DNA from: Paracoccus nototheniae
GTDB lineage: Bacteria; Pseudomonadota; Alphaproteobacteria; Rhodobacterales; Rhodobacteraceae
Reading direction: 5' to 3'
DNA: 55,540 nt
NCBI RefSeq assembly: GCF_004335005.1
Contig: NZ_RQRT01000021.1
Coordinates: forward strand, 1-55,540
Position 1 is the stretch's first letter. The number at the start of each line of letters is the position of its first letter. A program made the position numbers and the translations under genes. The notes below the pieces were generated by a model that was given only the letters and a program-made list of their open reading frames with translations, was not told where the DNA came from and searched no databases. Below, piece after piece: positions 1 to 7,651 of this stretch.

Positions 1-34
1 CCCCCGGACCCTGCGCCTTCAGACCGGCCCCATC

Positions 35-1354
35 ATGCTGCGTGACGACGATCCGCCCGCCCGGCAGGTCGAAAAGCTGATCCGGATCAACGCCGTGCTG
101 ATCGACCGCATCGACCGGCTGGAAGAAACGCGCGGGTCCGCATGGTCGGTCTTTCAGGGCGCCGTGGCGCTGGAACAAGAGGTTCTGGCCCGCACCCGCG
201 ATCTGGAACGCGCCATGGCCGATTTGTCGCAACGAAACCGCGAACTGGCCGTCGCCCGCGCCTCGGCGGAAGAGGCCAACCGCTCCAAGACCCGGTTCCT
301 GCGCGCCGCCAGCCACGATCTGCTGCAGCCCCTGTCGGCGGCGCGGCTGTTTCTGTCGGCGCTGACCGACACCGCGATGGATGATCATCAGACCGAACTG
401 ACCGACAGGCTGGGCAGCGCCTTCGAATCGGTCGAACAGCTGATGCATGCGGTGCTGGACATCTCGCGCCTGGACAGCCAGCGGATCGAATTCAACCGCC
501 AGCCCGTGCCGCTGGACGACCTGTTTCGCAGGCTGGCGGCCGAATTTGCCCCGGTGGCGCAGGCCAAGGGGCTGCGGCTGACCTTCATGCCGACCGGGGC
601 GGTGGTGGACAGCGACCCGATCTTTCTGCGCCGCATCGCCCAGAACCTTGTGTCGAACGCGATCAAATACACGCAGCGCGGCGGTGTGGCAGTGGGCGCG
701 CGCCCGCGGGCCGGCATGTGCTGGCTGTCGGTCTATGACACCGGGATCGGCATTCCAGCGGTGGACCGCAACCGCATCTTTGACGAATTCCAGCGTCTGA
801 CGCATGATTCGGCAACGCCCGGCATGGGGCTGGGCCTGTCGATCGTGCGCCGCGCCTGCGCCAAGCTGGGCCATCCCATCAGCATGAGCTCTGAGGCGAT
901 GCGCGGCACCGTCTTCCGCGTCGGCCTGCCGCCGGTGGGCGGGGCGGATGCGACCGCGCGGCTCAGCGATGCGGCCTTGCCGGGGCTGCGCGGGCGGGTG
1001 GCGCTGGTGGTGGAAAACGACCCCGACATGCGCCGCGGATACGAGATGATCTTGCGCGACCGCCTTGGCATGGTGCCCCGCCTTGCCGGGGGCACCGCCG
1101 AGGCGCTGGCCACGATGGGCGAGGAACCCCCTGACGTGATCCTGGCCGATTATCATCTGGAAAACGGCGATACCGGATTCGCCGCGATCGAGGCCCTGCG
1201 CGCCGCCGCAGGCCGCCGCGTGCCTGCGGTGATGGTCACCGCGCATCGCGATCCCTCCATCTCGCGCAGCTGCGCGGCGATGGGCATGCATCTGCTGGAA
1301 AAACCGGTCCGCCCGCCCGAGCTGGCCGAGATTCTGGGGCGGCTGCTGGCCTAA
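35..1354 (+). CDS. Hybrid sensor histidine kinase / response regulator
   Basis: Two-component signalling protein of the soluble hybrid type. The N-terminal ~85 residues have no membrane segment and look like a coiled coil. The H-box FLRAASHDLLQPL carries the phospho-accepting His near residue 94. The ATP-binding domain follows with N-box NLVSNAIKYT (about 203) and glycine boxes DTGIGIP and GMGLGLSIV. A C-terminal receiver domain starts near residue 320 (VVENDPD acidic pair, phospho-Asp in ILADYHL near 372, Lys in LEKPVRP). The SHDLLQPL H-box and N-terminal helix resemble NahK/ErcS'-type kinases, whose NO-sensing partner is often encoded next to them; no partner is visible here. The ATG at 35 has no clear Shine-Dalgarno and the frame stays open to the window edge, so the true start may lie upstream. 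Confidence 0.88.
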   Translation: MLRDDDPPARQVEKLIRINAVLIDRIDRLEETRGSAWSVFQGAVALEQEVLARTRDLERAMADLSQRNRELAVARASAEEANRSKTRFLRAASHDLLQPLSAARLFLSALTDTAMDDHQTELTDRLGSAFESVEQLMHAVLDISRLDSQRIEFNRQPVPLDDLFRRLAAEFAPVAQAKGLRLTFMPTGAVVDSDPIFLRRIAQNLVSNAIKYTQRGGVAVGARPRAGMCWLSVYDTGIGIPAVDRNRIFDEFQRLTHDSATPGMGLGLSIVRRACAKLGHPISMSSEAMRGTVFRVGLPPVGGADATARLSDAALPGLRGRVALVVENDPDMRRGYEMILRDRLGMVPRLAGGTAEALATMGEEPPDVILADYHLENGDTGFAAIEALRAAAGRRVPAVMVTAHRDPSISRSCAAMGMHLLEKPVRPPELAEILGRLLA

Positions 1355-1444
1355 GACCAAGGGGGGATGCGGTCCATGCCGGGGCTTGCGCCCGGCCCCG
1401 TCCGGCGCCCATCATGGCCAAGGGACCGTTTGGGAGGACAGACC

Positions 1445-2056
1445 ATGAAACACGCAATCGCCACGGCCATCTGGCTGGGGTTGGCAGGCCTTGCACCCCA
1501 GCCCCTGATCGCGGCCGAGGCCGGAGATGCGGTGTTTGCCGAACGCGGCCCCTGGGATCTGGACCGGTCGCTGGAATGGCGCTTGACCGTTCAGGGACCG
1601 CAGGCCGAGGGCTTTCGTCCCACCGCCAATGCCAGCCTGATCCTGTCCGAAGAGACCGACCCCTCGGACCAGCAGCCGATCCTGCAACTGACGCAGGACA
1701 GCGGTGAACGCAGCCGCAAGATCGGCCCCTTTCCGATCTCGGGTGGGGATCCGGTCCTGACCTTCTTTCTGGAACAGACCAGCCGCGACGTGGCGGCCCT
1801 GACCGGGGGCAGCGCCCATTACATCCGCAACCGGATGAAGGACGCCCTTTTTCGCGGCGGAGAGATCGCGCAGGGCGATGACGGCCTGACCGCCACCTTC
1901 CAGCCCTTTGCCGAAGACCCCAATGCCGACCGCATGGGCGGATTTCAGACACTGAGGCTGACCTTCGTGATGGCCGACCCCGCCCAGCCCATCCGCGAAT
2001 TGCGCGCTGAAACCGATCCCGAACCCGGCTACACCAACAGTCTGGTGCTGCAATGA
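1445..2056 (+). CDS. Exported protein of unknown function
   Basis: A 203-residue protein that I do not recognise. The N-terminus (MKHAIATAIWLGLAGLAPQPLIAAEAG) is a Sec signal peptide with a likely cleavage after IAA, so the mature protein should be periplasmic. It contains no cysteine. The ATG at 1445 is chosen because GGGAGG lies 9 bases upstream and the signal peptide begins there; an in-frame ATG at 1367 would put 26 unrelated residues in front of the signal peptide. Its stop overlaps the start of the next gene (ATGA), so the two are probably translated together. The upstream kinase may regulate them, but this is only inferred from proximity. Confidence 0.75.
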   Translation: MKHAIATAIWLGLAGLAPQPLIAAEAGDAVFAERGPWDLDRSLEWRLTVQGPQAEGFRPTANASLILSEETDPSDQQPILQLTQDSGERSRKIGPFPISGGDPVLTFFLEQTSRDVAALTGGSAHYIRNRMKDALFRGGEIAQGDDGLTATFQPFAEDPNADRMGGFQTLRLTFVMADPAQPIRELRAETDPEPGYTNSLVLQ

Positions 2057-2493
2057 GGGCGCCGCGCCCCGCCTTCTTCTTCACGAAAATATCCCGGGGG
2101 TCAGCCAGTGGTTCGCCATCGGTTCGAGAACCGCTGGCTGACGCGGGGGGCTGGCCCCCCGCTCTGCTTGGCACCGTTCTCGCCCTGACCTTGGGCCTTC
2201 CTGCACAGGCGCAGGCCGTCAACGATTATCCCACCAATGCCCGCGTCGAATATGTCTTTGCCTGCATGGCCACGAACGGCCAGAACCGGGAAATGATCGA
2301 CCGATGTTCCTGCGCGATCGACCGCATCGCCGAGGTGCTGCCCTATGATGATTACATCAATGCCGAAACCGTGCTGCGGATGCGCCAGACCACCGGTGAA
2401 CGTTCGGGCATGTTTCGCGGCATGGCGCAGCTGACGGAAACCGTCGCCGTCCTGCGCCGCGCCGAGGCCGAGGCCGAGATCATCTGTTTCTGA
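2053..2493 (+). CDS. Small exported four-cysteine protein, N-terminus built from repeat DNA
   Basis: A 146-residue reading frame. The C-terminal ~90 residues look like a real mature protein with four cysteines (FACMA, CSC, and a terminal IICF), preceded by a hydrophobic core LLGTVLALTLGLPAQAQA that reads as a signal peptide. The first ~36 residues are encoded by an inverted-repeat element (2080-2160) and look unlike coding sequence. No other ATG, GTG or TTG lies between 2053 and the signal core, so either the repeat was fused into the gene or the annotated start is wrong. The start overlaps the upstream stop (ATGA). Function is not recognised; the cysteine pattern suggests disulfides or metal binding. 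Confidence 0.6.
   Translation: MRAPRPAFFFTKISRGSASGSPSVREPLADAGGWPPALLGTVLALTLGLPAQAQAVNDYPTNARVEYVFACMATNGQNREMIDRCSCAIDRIAEVLPYDDYINAETVLRMRQTTGERSGMFRGMAQLTETVAVLRRAEAEAEIICF
2080..2160. repeat. Palindromic dispersed repeat inside the start of a gene
   Basis: Three parts are visible: an A/T-rich ACGAAAATATCCCGGGGG block, a 15-bp inverted repeat (GTCAGCCAGTGGTTC at 2100-2114 against GAACCGCTGGCTGAC at 2128-2142, one G-U pair) and a second hairpin GGGGGG-CTGG-CCCCCC (2145-2160). The same blocks occur in the opposite orientation at 27412-27453, downstream of glutaminase, so this is a dispersed element. Similar GGGGGCTGCCCCC/CCCGGGATATTTT motifs are, from memory, common between genes in Rhodobacteraceae. 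Confidence 0.7.
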
Positions 2494-2509
2494 AGCCCGC
2501 GCGGGGCTT
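2493..2509. terminator. Hairpin between convergent genes
   Basis: AAGCCC-GCGCG-GGGCTT forms a perfect 6-bp stem starting at the stop codon of the plus-strand gene and lying before the convergent ubiB. There is no T-run, so termination is inferred from position. Confidence 0.4.
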
Positions 2510-2543
2510 GTCTCTGCGGGGCCTGCGACCCGCCACACAAGCC

Positions 2544-4076
2544 CTACAGCGCCAGCCCGATCCCGGTTCCTGCAGCCAGTGCCAGGAATGCCACCAGCCA
2601 CAAGGGCACCGCGGGGCGGGTCTGGATCAGGGTCAGCCGCGCCTCTTCGGGATGGGCGCGCTCCCACAGGATCTGTTCGATGATGCGCGGCAGCAGGGGG
2701 CCATAGCGCCCGACCGTCTGCGCCACCTGTCCCAGATCGCGCACGGCTGCCTTGGGGCCGATGCTGGCCTTGATGTAATCGGACACGACCGGTTTGGCCG
2801 CATCCCAGATGTTCAGCTGCGGGTCCAGCGACCGGGCCACGCCCTCGACCACGACCATCGTACGCTGCAGCAGGATCAGTTCGGTCCGGGTGGGCATGCC
2901 GAACCGCTCGGTCACCTCGAACAGATAGGACAGAAGGTTCCCCATCGAGATGCGGCTGGCATCGGCACCGAAGATCGGCTCGCCCACCGCGCGCAGGGCG
3001 CGGGCGAAGGCGGCCTCGTCGCGGTCGCGGGGGACATAGCCCGCCTCGAAATGAACGCGCGCCACCAGCCGGTAATCGCGCTGGATGAAGCCGTACAGGA
3101 TCTGGGCATAGACGCGGCGGGTATATTCGTCGATCTCGCCCATGATCCCGAAATCATAGGCGATCACGTCGCCATTGGCCGCGACCTTGAGGTTGCCGTG
3201 ATGCATGTCGGCGTGAAAGAAACCGTCGCGCAGCGCGTGGGACAGAAACAGCTGGATCACCCGGCGCGCCAGATCGGTCGTGTCGTGACCGGCGGCGATC
3301 AGCGCGTCGCGGTCGCCCATCGGCAGGCCTTCGGCCCAATCGGCGGTCAGAACCCGGCGCGAACACAGCGCAAAATGCGGCATCGGCACCTGAAAGGCGG
3401 GATCGCGGGCGGTGTTTTCGGAAAACTCGGATGCGGCGGCGGCCTCCAGCCGCAGATCCTGTTCCCCCATGACGGTCTTTTCGAAATGGGTCACCACGTC
3501 GCGGGGCCGCAGGCGGCGGGTGCCGGGCGACAGCATCTCGACCATGCGGGCGCCGAAATGAAACGCGTCGATATCGCGCCGGAAGGCCGCGCCGATGCCG
3601 GGGCGCACGACCTTGACCGCGACCTCTCGTCCGGTCTCGCGCACCCGCGCGCGGTGGACCTGCGCGATCGAGGCCGCCGCGACCGGTTCGGAAAATTCGG
3701 AAAACAGCTGATCGACCGGGGCGCGCAGGTCAGCCTCGATCACCGCCTTGGCGATGTCGGTGGGAAAGGGCGGCAGGCGGTCCTGCAGCATGCGCAGTTG
3801 TCCGGCCAGTTCGGGGCCCACCACATCGGCCCGCGTCGACAGAATCTGTCCGAACTTGATGTAGGCGGGGCCAAGCGCGGTGATCGCCCGCGTGATCGGC
3901 GGCAGGGTCGGATCGCCCTTGTAGCCCAGCCAGCGGAACGGCCAGCCCATCACCCGCGCCGCCAGCCGCAGCCGCATCGGCGCATCCACCGCGTCCAGAA
4001 CGGCGGCCATCGCGCCGGTCCGTTCGAACGTGGCGCCGGTGCGGATCAGGCGCAGGATGTTATGAGGGCCGCGCAT
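2544..4076 (-). CDS. ubiB: UbiB, ABC1/ADCK-family atypical kinase for ubiquinone biosynthesis
   Basis: A 510-residue member of the UbiB/COQ8 family, needed for ubiquinone synthesis and acting at the inner membrane, probably as an ATPase that supports the Ubi complex. The family KxGQ motif is seen as YIKFGQILSTRAD near residues 72-82. The kinase-like core has FFHADMHHGNL and the metal-binding VIAYDFGIMGEID. The C-terminus ends in a hydrophobic segment (PLWLVAFLALAAGTGIGLAL), the usual membrane anchor. Length fits the family. It lies 4 bases downstream of ubiE in the same direction, forming a two-gene ubiquinone operon. Confidence 0.95.
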   Translation of the reverse strand: MRGPHNILRLIRTGATFERTGAMAAVLDAVDAPMRLRLAARVMGWPFRWLGYKGDPTLPPITRAITALGPAYIKFGQILSTRADVVGPELAGQLRMLQDRLPPFPTDIAKAVIEADLRAPVDQLFSEFSEPVAAASIAQVHRARVRETGREVAVKVVRPGIGAAFRRDIDAFHFGARMVEMLSPGTRRLRPRDVVTHFEKTVMGEQDLRLEAAAASEFSENTARDPAFQVPMPHFALCSRRVLTADWAEGLPMGDRDALIAAGHDTTDLARRVIQLFLSHALRDGFFHADMHHGNLKVAANGDVIAYDFGIMGEIDEYTRRVYAQILYGFIQRDYRLVARVHFEAGYVPRDRDEAAFARALRAVGEPIFGADASRISMGNLLSYLFEVTERFGMPTRTELILLQRTMVVVEGVARSLDPQLNIWDAAKPVVSDYIKASIGPKAAVRDLGQVAQTVGRYGPLLPRIIEQILWERAHPEEARLTLIQTRPAVPLWLVAFLALAAGTGIGLAL

Positions 4077-4080
4077 GGGC

Positions 4081-4827
4081 CTAAAGCTTCCAGCCGGAAT
4101 GCAGCGCGGCGATGCCCATGGTCAGGTTGCGCCATTGCACGCGGTCGAAACCCGCCTGCCGGATCATGGTCGCGAAATCCTCTTGTTCGGGGAATTTGCG
4201 GATCGATTCAACCAGATACTGATAGCTGTCGCGATCGCCCGTCACCGCCTGTCCCATCGCCGGAATGACGTTGAAGCTGTAGCGGTCATAGGCCCATTGC
4301 ATCGCGGGCACCGGCATCTGGCTGAATTCCAGCACCATCAGGCGACCGCCGGGCCGCAGCACGCGGTAAGCCTCGGCCAGCGCATCACTGATGCGGGTCA
4401 CGTTGCGGATTCCAAAGCTGATCGTATAGCGGTCAAAGCTGTTATCGGAAAACGGCAGCGCCATCGCATCGCCCGTGACCCAGGACAGGCGGTCGGCCTT
4501 GTCCACGGCATCGGCGCGCTTGCGCCCCTCGACCAGCATCTGTTCGGTCATGTCGCATACGGTCACCCGGCCGCCCGGCGCGCGGTCCAGAAAGCGAAAG
4601 GCGACATCGCCGGTCCCGCCCGCCACGTCCAGCAGATGCTGGCCATCGCGCGGCGCCAGCCAGTCCATCATCGCGGTCTTCCACAGGCGATGGACGCCAC
4701 CGCTCATCAGATCGTTCATCAGGTCATAGCGCGAGGCGACGCTGGAAAAGACCTCGTGGACCAATCCGGCCTTCTGATCCTCGTCCACGGTCCGGAAGCC
4801 GAAATGGGTCTGTTTCTGATCGCTCAT
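4081..4827 (-). CDS. ubiE: UbiE, demethylmenaquinone/2-methoxy-benzoquinol methyltransferase
   Basis: SAM-dependent C-methyltransferase of ubiquinone biosynthesis, 248 residues. SAM motif I is [13 protein letters not shown]. The family signatures [28 protein letters not shown] and the region around [16 protein letters not shown] are all present. The start at 4827 ([11 protein letters not shown]) was chosen because homologues begin there; an upstream in-frame ATG at 4884 would lie on the predicted -35 element. A promoter-like element (4857-4884) precedes it. The gene is divergent from mutM and co-directional with ubiB. Confidence 0.96.
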   Translation of the reverse strand: MSDQKQTHFGFRTVDEDQKAGLVHEVFSSVASRYDLMNDLMSGGVHRLWKTAMMDWLAPRDGQHLLDVAGGTGDVAFRFLDRAPGGRVTVCDMTEQMLVEGRKRADAVDKADRLSWVTGDAMALPFSDNSFDRYTISFGIRNVTRISDALAEAYRVLRPGGRLMVLEFSQMPVPAMQWAYDRYSFNVIPAMGQAVTGDRDSYQYLVESIRKFPEQEDFATMIRQAGFDRVQWRNLTMGIAALHSGWKL

Positions 4828-4856
4828 CACGCTTGCCGTTTGCCTGTTCCATGGCC

Positions 4857-4884
4857 AGATAGGTCCGGCCCGCCGCCGGCACAA
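4857..4884 (-). promoter_or_regulatory. Predicted promoter of ubiE-ubiB
   Basis: Read on the minus strand: TTGTGC (4884-4879), 16-base spacer, CTATCT (4862-4857), ending 30 bases before the ubiE ATG. The same TTGNNN-N16/17-CTA layout recurs before other genes in the window. Pattern match only. Confidence 0.45.
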
Positions 4885-4963
4885 TGACCGCGAAGCGGCT
4901 AAGGTGCAATGCGACGGTTATGCCGCAGGTCCGTGGCAGGCGGGCCGCGCGAAAGGAGCCATC

Positions 4964-5809
4964 ATGCCCGAACTGCCCGAGGTCGAAACCGTCCGACGCG
5001 GCCTTGCCCCCCATCTGGAAGGCGCCCGCATCGCGCGGGCCGAGGTTCGCCGCCCCGATCTGCGCTGGCCCATGCCGGTCGATCTGGTGCAGGTGCTGAC
5101 CGGCGCGCGGGTGACGGCGCTGCGGCGGCGATCAAAATACCTGCTGGCCGATCTGGACCGGGGCGGCACGGTGCTGTGGCACTTGGGCATGTCGGGGCGG
5201 ATGCTGGTCGAGGGCGCGGGGCTGGCGGGGTTTCACCGCGATCCGGGCATCCATGCGCGCCATGATCATGTCGTGCTGACCACTGATGCGGGCACGACCA
5301 TCACCTTCAACGACGCGCGCCGCTTTGGCATGGTCGATCTGATCCGCGAGGGGGTGTCCCATCCCCTGCTGGATCATCTGGGCCCCGAGCCCTTCGATCC
5401 GGGCTTTACCGCCGATTATCTATCGCTGGCCTTTGCGGGCCGCCGCGTGCCGGTCAAGCAGGCGCTGCTGGATCAGCGGATCGTGGCGGGGCTGGGCAAC
5501 ATCTATGTCAGCGAATCCCTGTGGCGGGCGGGTATCGATCCGCGCCGCGCGGCGGGACGGATCGGGCAGGCGCGCATCGCCGCCCTGGTGGGCCATATCC
5601 GCGACGTGCTGACCGACGCGATCGCGGCGGGCGGGTCATCTCTGCGCGACCACCGCCAGGCCAGCGGAGAGCTGGGCTATTTCCAGCACAGCTTCCGCGC
5701 CTATGACCGCGCGGGCCAGCCCTGCCTGCGCGAGGGATGCGGCGGCACGATCCACCGGATCGTGCAATCGGGGCGGTCCTCCTTCTGGTGTCCGGCCTGT
5801 CAGAGGTGA
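4964..5809 (+). CDS. mutM: MutM, formamidopyrimidine-DNA glycosylase
   Basis: Base-excision repair glycosylase/AP lyase that removes 8-oxoguanine and related lesions. The 281-residue protein starts [13 protein letters not shown], which supplies the catalytic Pro2 and Glu3, so the start must be 4964. AAAGGA precedes it by 7 bases. The conserved Lys lies in RRSKYLL, and [15 protein letters not shown] forms the helix-two-turn-helix. The C-terminal zinc finger has all four cysteines (CLREGC and CPAC). All key residues are intact. Divergent from ubiE; downstream, across a short gap, is an enoyl-CoA hydratase. Confidence 0.97.
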   Translation: MPELPEVETVRRGLAPHLEGARIARAEVRRPDLRWPMPVDLVQVLTGARVTALRRRSKYLLADLDRGGTVLWHLGMSGRMLVEGAGLAGFHRDPGIHARHDHVVLTTDAGTTITFNDARRFGMVDLIREGVSHPLLDHLGPEPFDPGFTADYLSLAFAGRRVPVKQALLDQRIVAGLGNIYVSESLWRAGIDPRRAAGRIGQARIAALVGHIRDVLTDAIAAGGSSLRDHRQASGELGYFQHSFRAYDRAGQPCLREGCGGTIHRIVQSGRSSFWCPACQR

Positions 5810-5813
5810 ACGG

Positions 5814-5842
5814 TTGGACGCCCGCGCGGCCCTCTGCTAGGA
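5814..5842 (+). promoter_or_regulatory. Predicted promoter of the enoyl-CoA hydratase gene
   Basis: TTGGAC (5814-5819), 17-base spacer, CTAGGA (5837-5842), 36 bases before the ATG at 5879. Pattern match only. Confidence 0.4.
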
Positions 5843-5878
5843 CGGGGGCCTGACATTCTGGCAACGAGGTTCCAGCCT

Positions 5879-6655
5879 ATGGCTTACGAAACCATCATCG
5901 TGGAGATCGAGGACGAGGTCGCCCTGATCCGGCTGAACCGTCCCGAGGCGCTGAATGCGCTGAACGCCACGCTTCTGGACGAGCTGTCGAGCGCGCTGTC
6001 CGATGCCGACCGCAACGACAAGGTCCGCTGCATCGTGCTGACCGGCAGCGAAAAGGCCTTTGCCGCAGGCGCCGACATCAAGGAAATGTCGACGAAATCC
6101 TTCGTCGAGGTTTACGATTCCAACCTGTTCGGCACCCAGATCGACGCGATCGGACGCATCCGCAAGCCGATCATCGCCGCCGTCAGCGGCTATGCCCTGG
6201 GTGGCGGATGCGAGCTGGCGATGGTCTGCGATTTCATCATCTGCGCCGAAAACGCCAAGTTCGGACAGCCCGAGATCAATCTGGGCGTCATCCCCGGCAT
6301 CGGCGGCACGCAGCGCCTGACCCGATTCGTCGGCAAGGCCAAGGCGATGGACATGATCCTGACCGGCCGTTTCATGGATGCGACCGAGGCCGAGCGTTCC
6401 GGCCTTGTCAGCCGCGTCGTACCCACCGCCAAGCTGGTCCCCGAGGCGCTGGCCGCCGCGCGCAAGATCGCCGACAAGTCCCAGATCGCCACCAAGGCCG
6501 TCAAGGAGGCCGTGAACCGCGCCTATGAGACGACCCTGACCGAGGGGCTTTTGTTCGAACGCCGCAGCTTTCACGCGCTTTTCGCGACCGAAGACCAGAA
6601 AGAGGGCATGGCCGCCTTTCTGGAAAAGCGCGAGGCGCAGTTCCGAGACCGTTAA
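5879..6655 (+). CDS. Enoyl-CoA hydratase (crotonase family)
   Basis: A 258-residue crotonase-fold enzyme, most likely the short-chain enoyl-CoA hydratase of beta-oxidation or butanoyl-CoA metabolism. Oxyanion-hole segments are [11 protein letters not shown] and [12 protein letters not shown]. The two catalytic glutamates expected for hydratases are in GGGCELAM and [19 protein letters not shown]. The C-terminal helix ends [24 protein letters not shown], typical of true hydratases. Single gene between mutM and rpsT with its own promoter-like element. Physiological substrate cannot be fixed from sequence. Confidence 0.93.
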   Translation: MAYETIIVEIEDEVALIRLNRPEALNALNATLLDELSSALSDADRNDKVRCIVLTGSEKAFAAGADIKEMSTKSFVEVYDSNLFGTQIDAIGRIRKPIIAAVSGYALGGGCELAMVCDFIICAENAKFGQPEINLGVIPGIGGTQRLTRFVGKAKAMDMILTGRFMDATEAERSGLVSRVVPTAKLVPEALAAARKIADKSQIATKAVKEAVNRAYETTLTEGLLFERRSFHALFATEDQKEGMAAFLEKREAQFRDR

Positions 6656-6665
6656 GAGGGGGATT

Positions 6666-6692
6666 TGCGCGAAAAGGGTTTCCTTTTGCGCA
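6666..6692. terminator. Inverted repeat after the enoyl-CoA hydratase gene
   Basis: TGCGC(G)AAAAGG - GTTT - CCTTTTGCGCA: an 11-bp stem with one bulged G, starting 11 bases after the stop codon. There is no T-run after it, so it may be a weak terminator or an mRNA end stabiliser. It ends about 140 bases before rpsT. Confidence 0.45.
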
Positions 6693-6832
6693 GCCCTGCC
6701 CTATAGGCCGCAACTTACATGCGTGTGGGCCCGCTTTGGCAAGAATCATGTCCGTCCCCGATCCGGGACGGCGCCATGGGGCTTTTGCACGTTTCGAATT
6801 CAGACATGCAACTGACCCGATAGGAAGACCCC

Positions 6833-7102
6833 ATGGCCAATACGCCCCAGTCCAAGAAACGCGCCCGCCAGACCGAAGCACGCACCGACGTGAACAAGGC
6901 GCGCCGTTCGCGCATCCGCACCTATCTGCGCAAAGTCGAAGAGGCGATCGCCTCGGGCGACGCCGCTGCCGCGAAAGACGCGCTGAAGGCCGCCCAGCCC
7001 GAACTGATGCGTGGTGTGACAAAAGGCGTCGTGCACAAGAATACTGCATCGCGGAAAGTGTCCCGCCTGGCGGCGCGTGTGAACGCCCTGACCGCGGCCT
7101 GA
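6833..7102 (+). CDS. rpsT: Small ribosomal subunit protein bS20
   Basis: An 89-residue basic, helical protein beginning [13 protein letters not shown] and ending [13 protein letters not shown], the standard bS20 ends. It binds 16S rRNA during 30S assembly. AGGAAG lies 6 bases before the ATG. The 177-base upstream region holds a CTATAG -10-like hexamer near 6701 but no convincing -35. A strong hairpin follows at 7165-7195. Its position directly before dnaA is conserved in many alphaproteobacteria. Confidence 0.97.
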   Translation: MANTPQSKKRARQTEARTDVNKARRSRIRTYLRKVEEAIASGDAAAAKDALKAAQPELMRGVTKGVVHKNTASRKVSRLAARVNALTAA

Positions 7103-7164
7103 GCCAACCCCTGAACGGTCGCGGATTCCCCGGCAAAGGGGCGGTTCAGACCTTATGATCCCGG

Positions 7165-7195
7165 ATCGGGCGCAAGCGATTGCTTGGCGCCCGAT
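7165..7195 (+). terminator. rpsT terminator hairpin
   Basis: ATCGGGCGCAAGC - GATT - GCTTGGCGCCCGAT: a 13-bp stem with a single bulged G and a four-base loop, followed by a weakly T-rich TTGCATTT. It lies 63 bases after the rpsT stop. Confidence 0.7.
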
Positions 7196-7321
7196 TTGCA
7201 TTTCCGCACCTGCAACATGCCCAGAATATTACACGTTTTCAGTGATTTGGCAAAATAGTGTGTTGAGTCAAAGGCATCGCAGATTCGAACCGATCAAGAC
7301 GCTGTCAAGCGCAGAGTTCGG

Positions 7322-7350
7322 TTGCAGCGCGCCGTGCAAGGGGGCTAGTT
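7322..7350 (+). promoter_or_regulatory. Predicted promoter upstream of a structured RNA before dnaA
   Basis: TTGCAG (7322-7327), 17-base spacer, CTAGTT (7345-7350), preceded by the A/T-rich stretch 7226-7268. Transcription would start near 7357. The match has the same layout as the other promoter candidates in the window. Confidence 0.5.
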
Positions 7351-7356
7351 TCGGCC

Positions 7357-7566
7357 TTGCGATTCACGTCGCTTTGGGGACAGACCGGACCTCATGAACC
7401 ACATCGCTTGATGGGTTCGCGACCAACGGTCGGGCTGCGAAGACTTAGGTCTTCCGCCCCTCGGATTCGGGACGGCCGGCTGCCACCGGCATGTCAGGAT
7501 CTGTGTCTGTGAACGGAAACGGGCTGACGCCCTCCAAGCGACCGTCTTCGGTCGCCGGGGCCGCTT
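7357..7566 (+). ncRNA. Candidate structured small RNA or dnaA leader attenuator
   Basis: The rpsT-dnaA gap (7103-7651) contains no gene but a dense run of hairpins on the plus strand: 7396-7418 (GAACC-A-CATC / GATG-GGTTC), 7420-7432 (CGACC-AAC-GGTCG), 7439-7454 (GAAGAC-TTAG-GTCTTC), 7475-7490 (GCCGG / CCGGC), 7521-7532 (GGGC-TGAC-GCCC) and a terminator at 7538-7566. With the promoter at 7322-7350 this predicts a transcript of about 210 bases that ends 85 bases before dnaA. It could be an independent small RNA or a leader whose terminator controls read-through into dnaA. It does not match 6S, SRP RNA or tmRNA as I know them. A five-codon frame (MNHIA) at 7394 lacks a Shine-Dalgarno. Confidence 0.5.
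7538..7566 (+). terminator. Intrinsic terminator 85 bases before dnaA
   Basis: GCGACCG-TCTT-CGGTCGC, a perfect 7-bp stem with a four-base loop (7538-7555), then CGGGGCCGC and six T (7561-7566). It is far from rpsT, which has its own hairpin, so a transcript must begin between them. Confidence 0.65.
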
Positions 7567-7596
7567 TTTTCGTTTGCGACCAGAGTGACGTGATTT

Positions 7597-7633
7597 CTGT
7601 CCCGCCGGATCAACCGGCGGGGATCGGGGACAG
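7597..7633 (+). promoter_or_regulatory. Hairpin in the dnaA 5' leader
   Basis: CCCGCCGG-ATCAA-CCGGCGGG (7601-7621) is a perfect 8-bp stem. An alternative outer pairing CTGTCCC (7597-7603) with GGGGACAG (7626-7633) is mutually exclusive with it. It lies 18-30 bases before the dnaA start and could affect initiation; function is inferred. Confidence 0.5.
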
Positions 7634-7651
7634 GCACGGGACGATAGGGCG

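Noticed and set aside
2508..4268. Long open frame opposite ubiB
   Set aside because: Antisense shadow caused by high GC; His/Gln/Arg-rich composition, no domain, and ubiB is certain.
7357..7566. 6S RNA, SRP RNA or tmRNA in the rpsT-dnaA gap
   Set aside because: The hairpin order does not show the large central bubble of 6S, the SRP tetraloop motif or a tRNA-like end; kept only as an unnamed candidate.
7103..7651. Chromosomal origin (oriC) beside dnaA
   Set aside because: An A/T-rich stretch exists at 7226-7268, but no cluster of DnaA boxes close to TTATNCACA was found.
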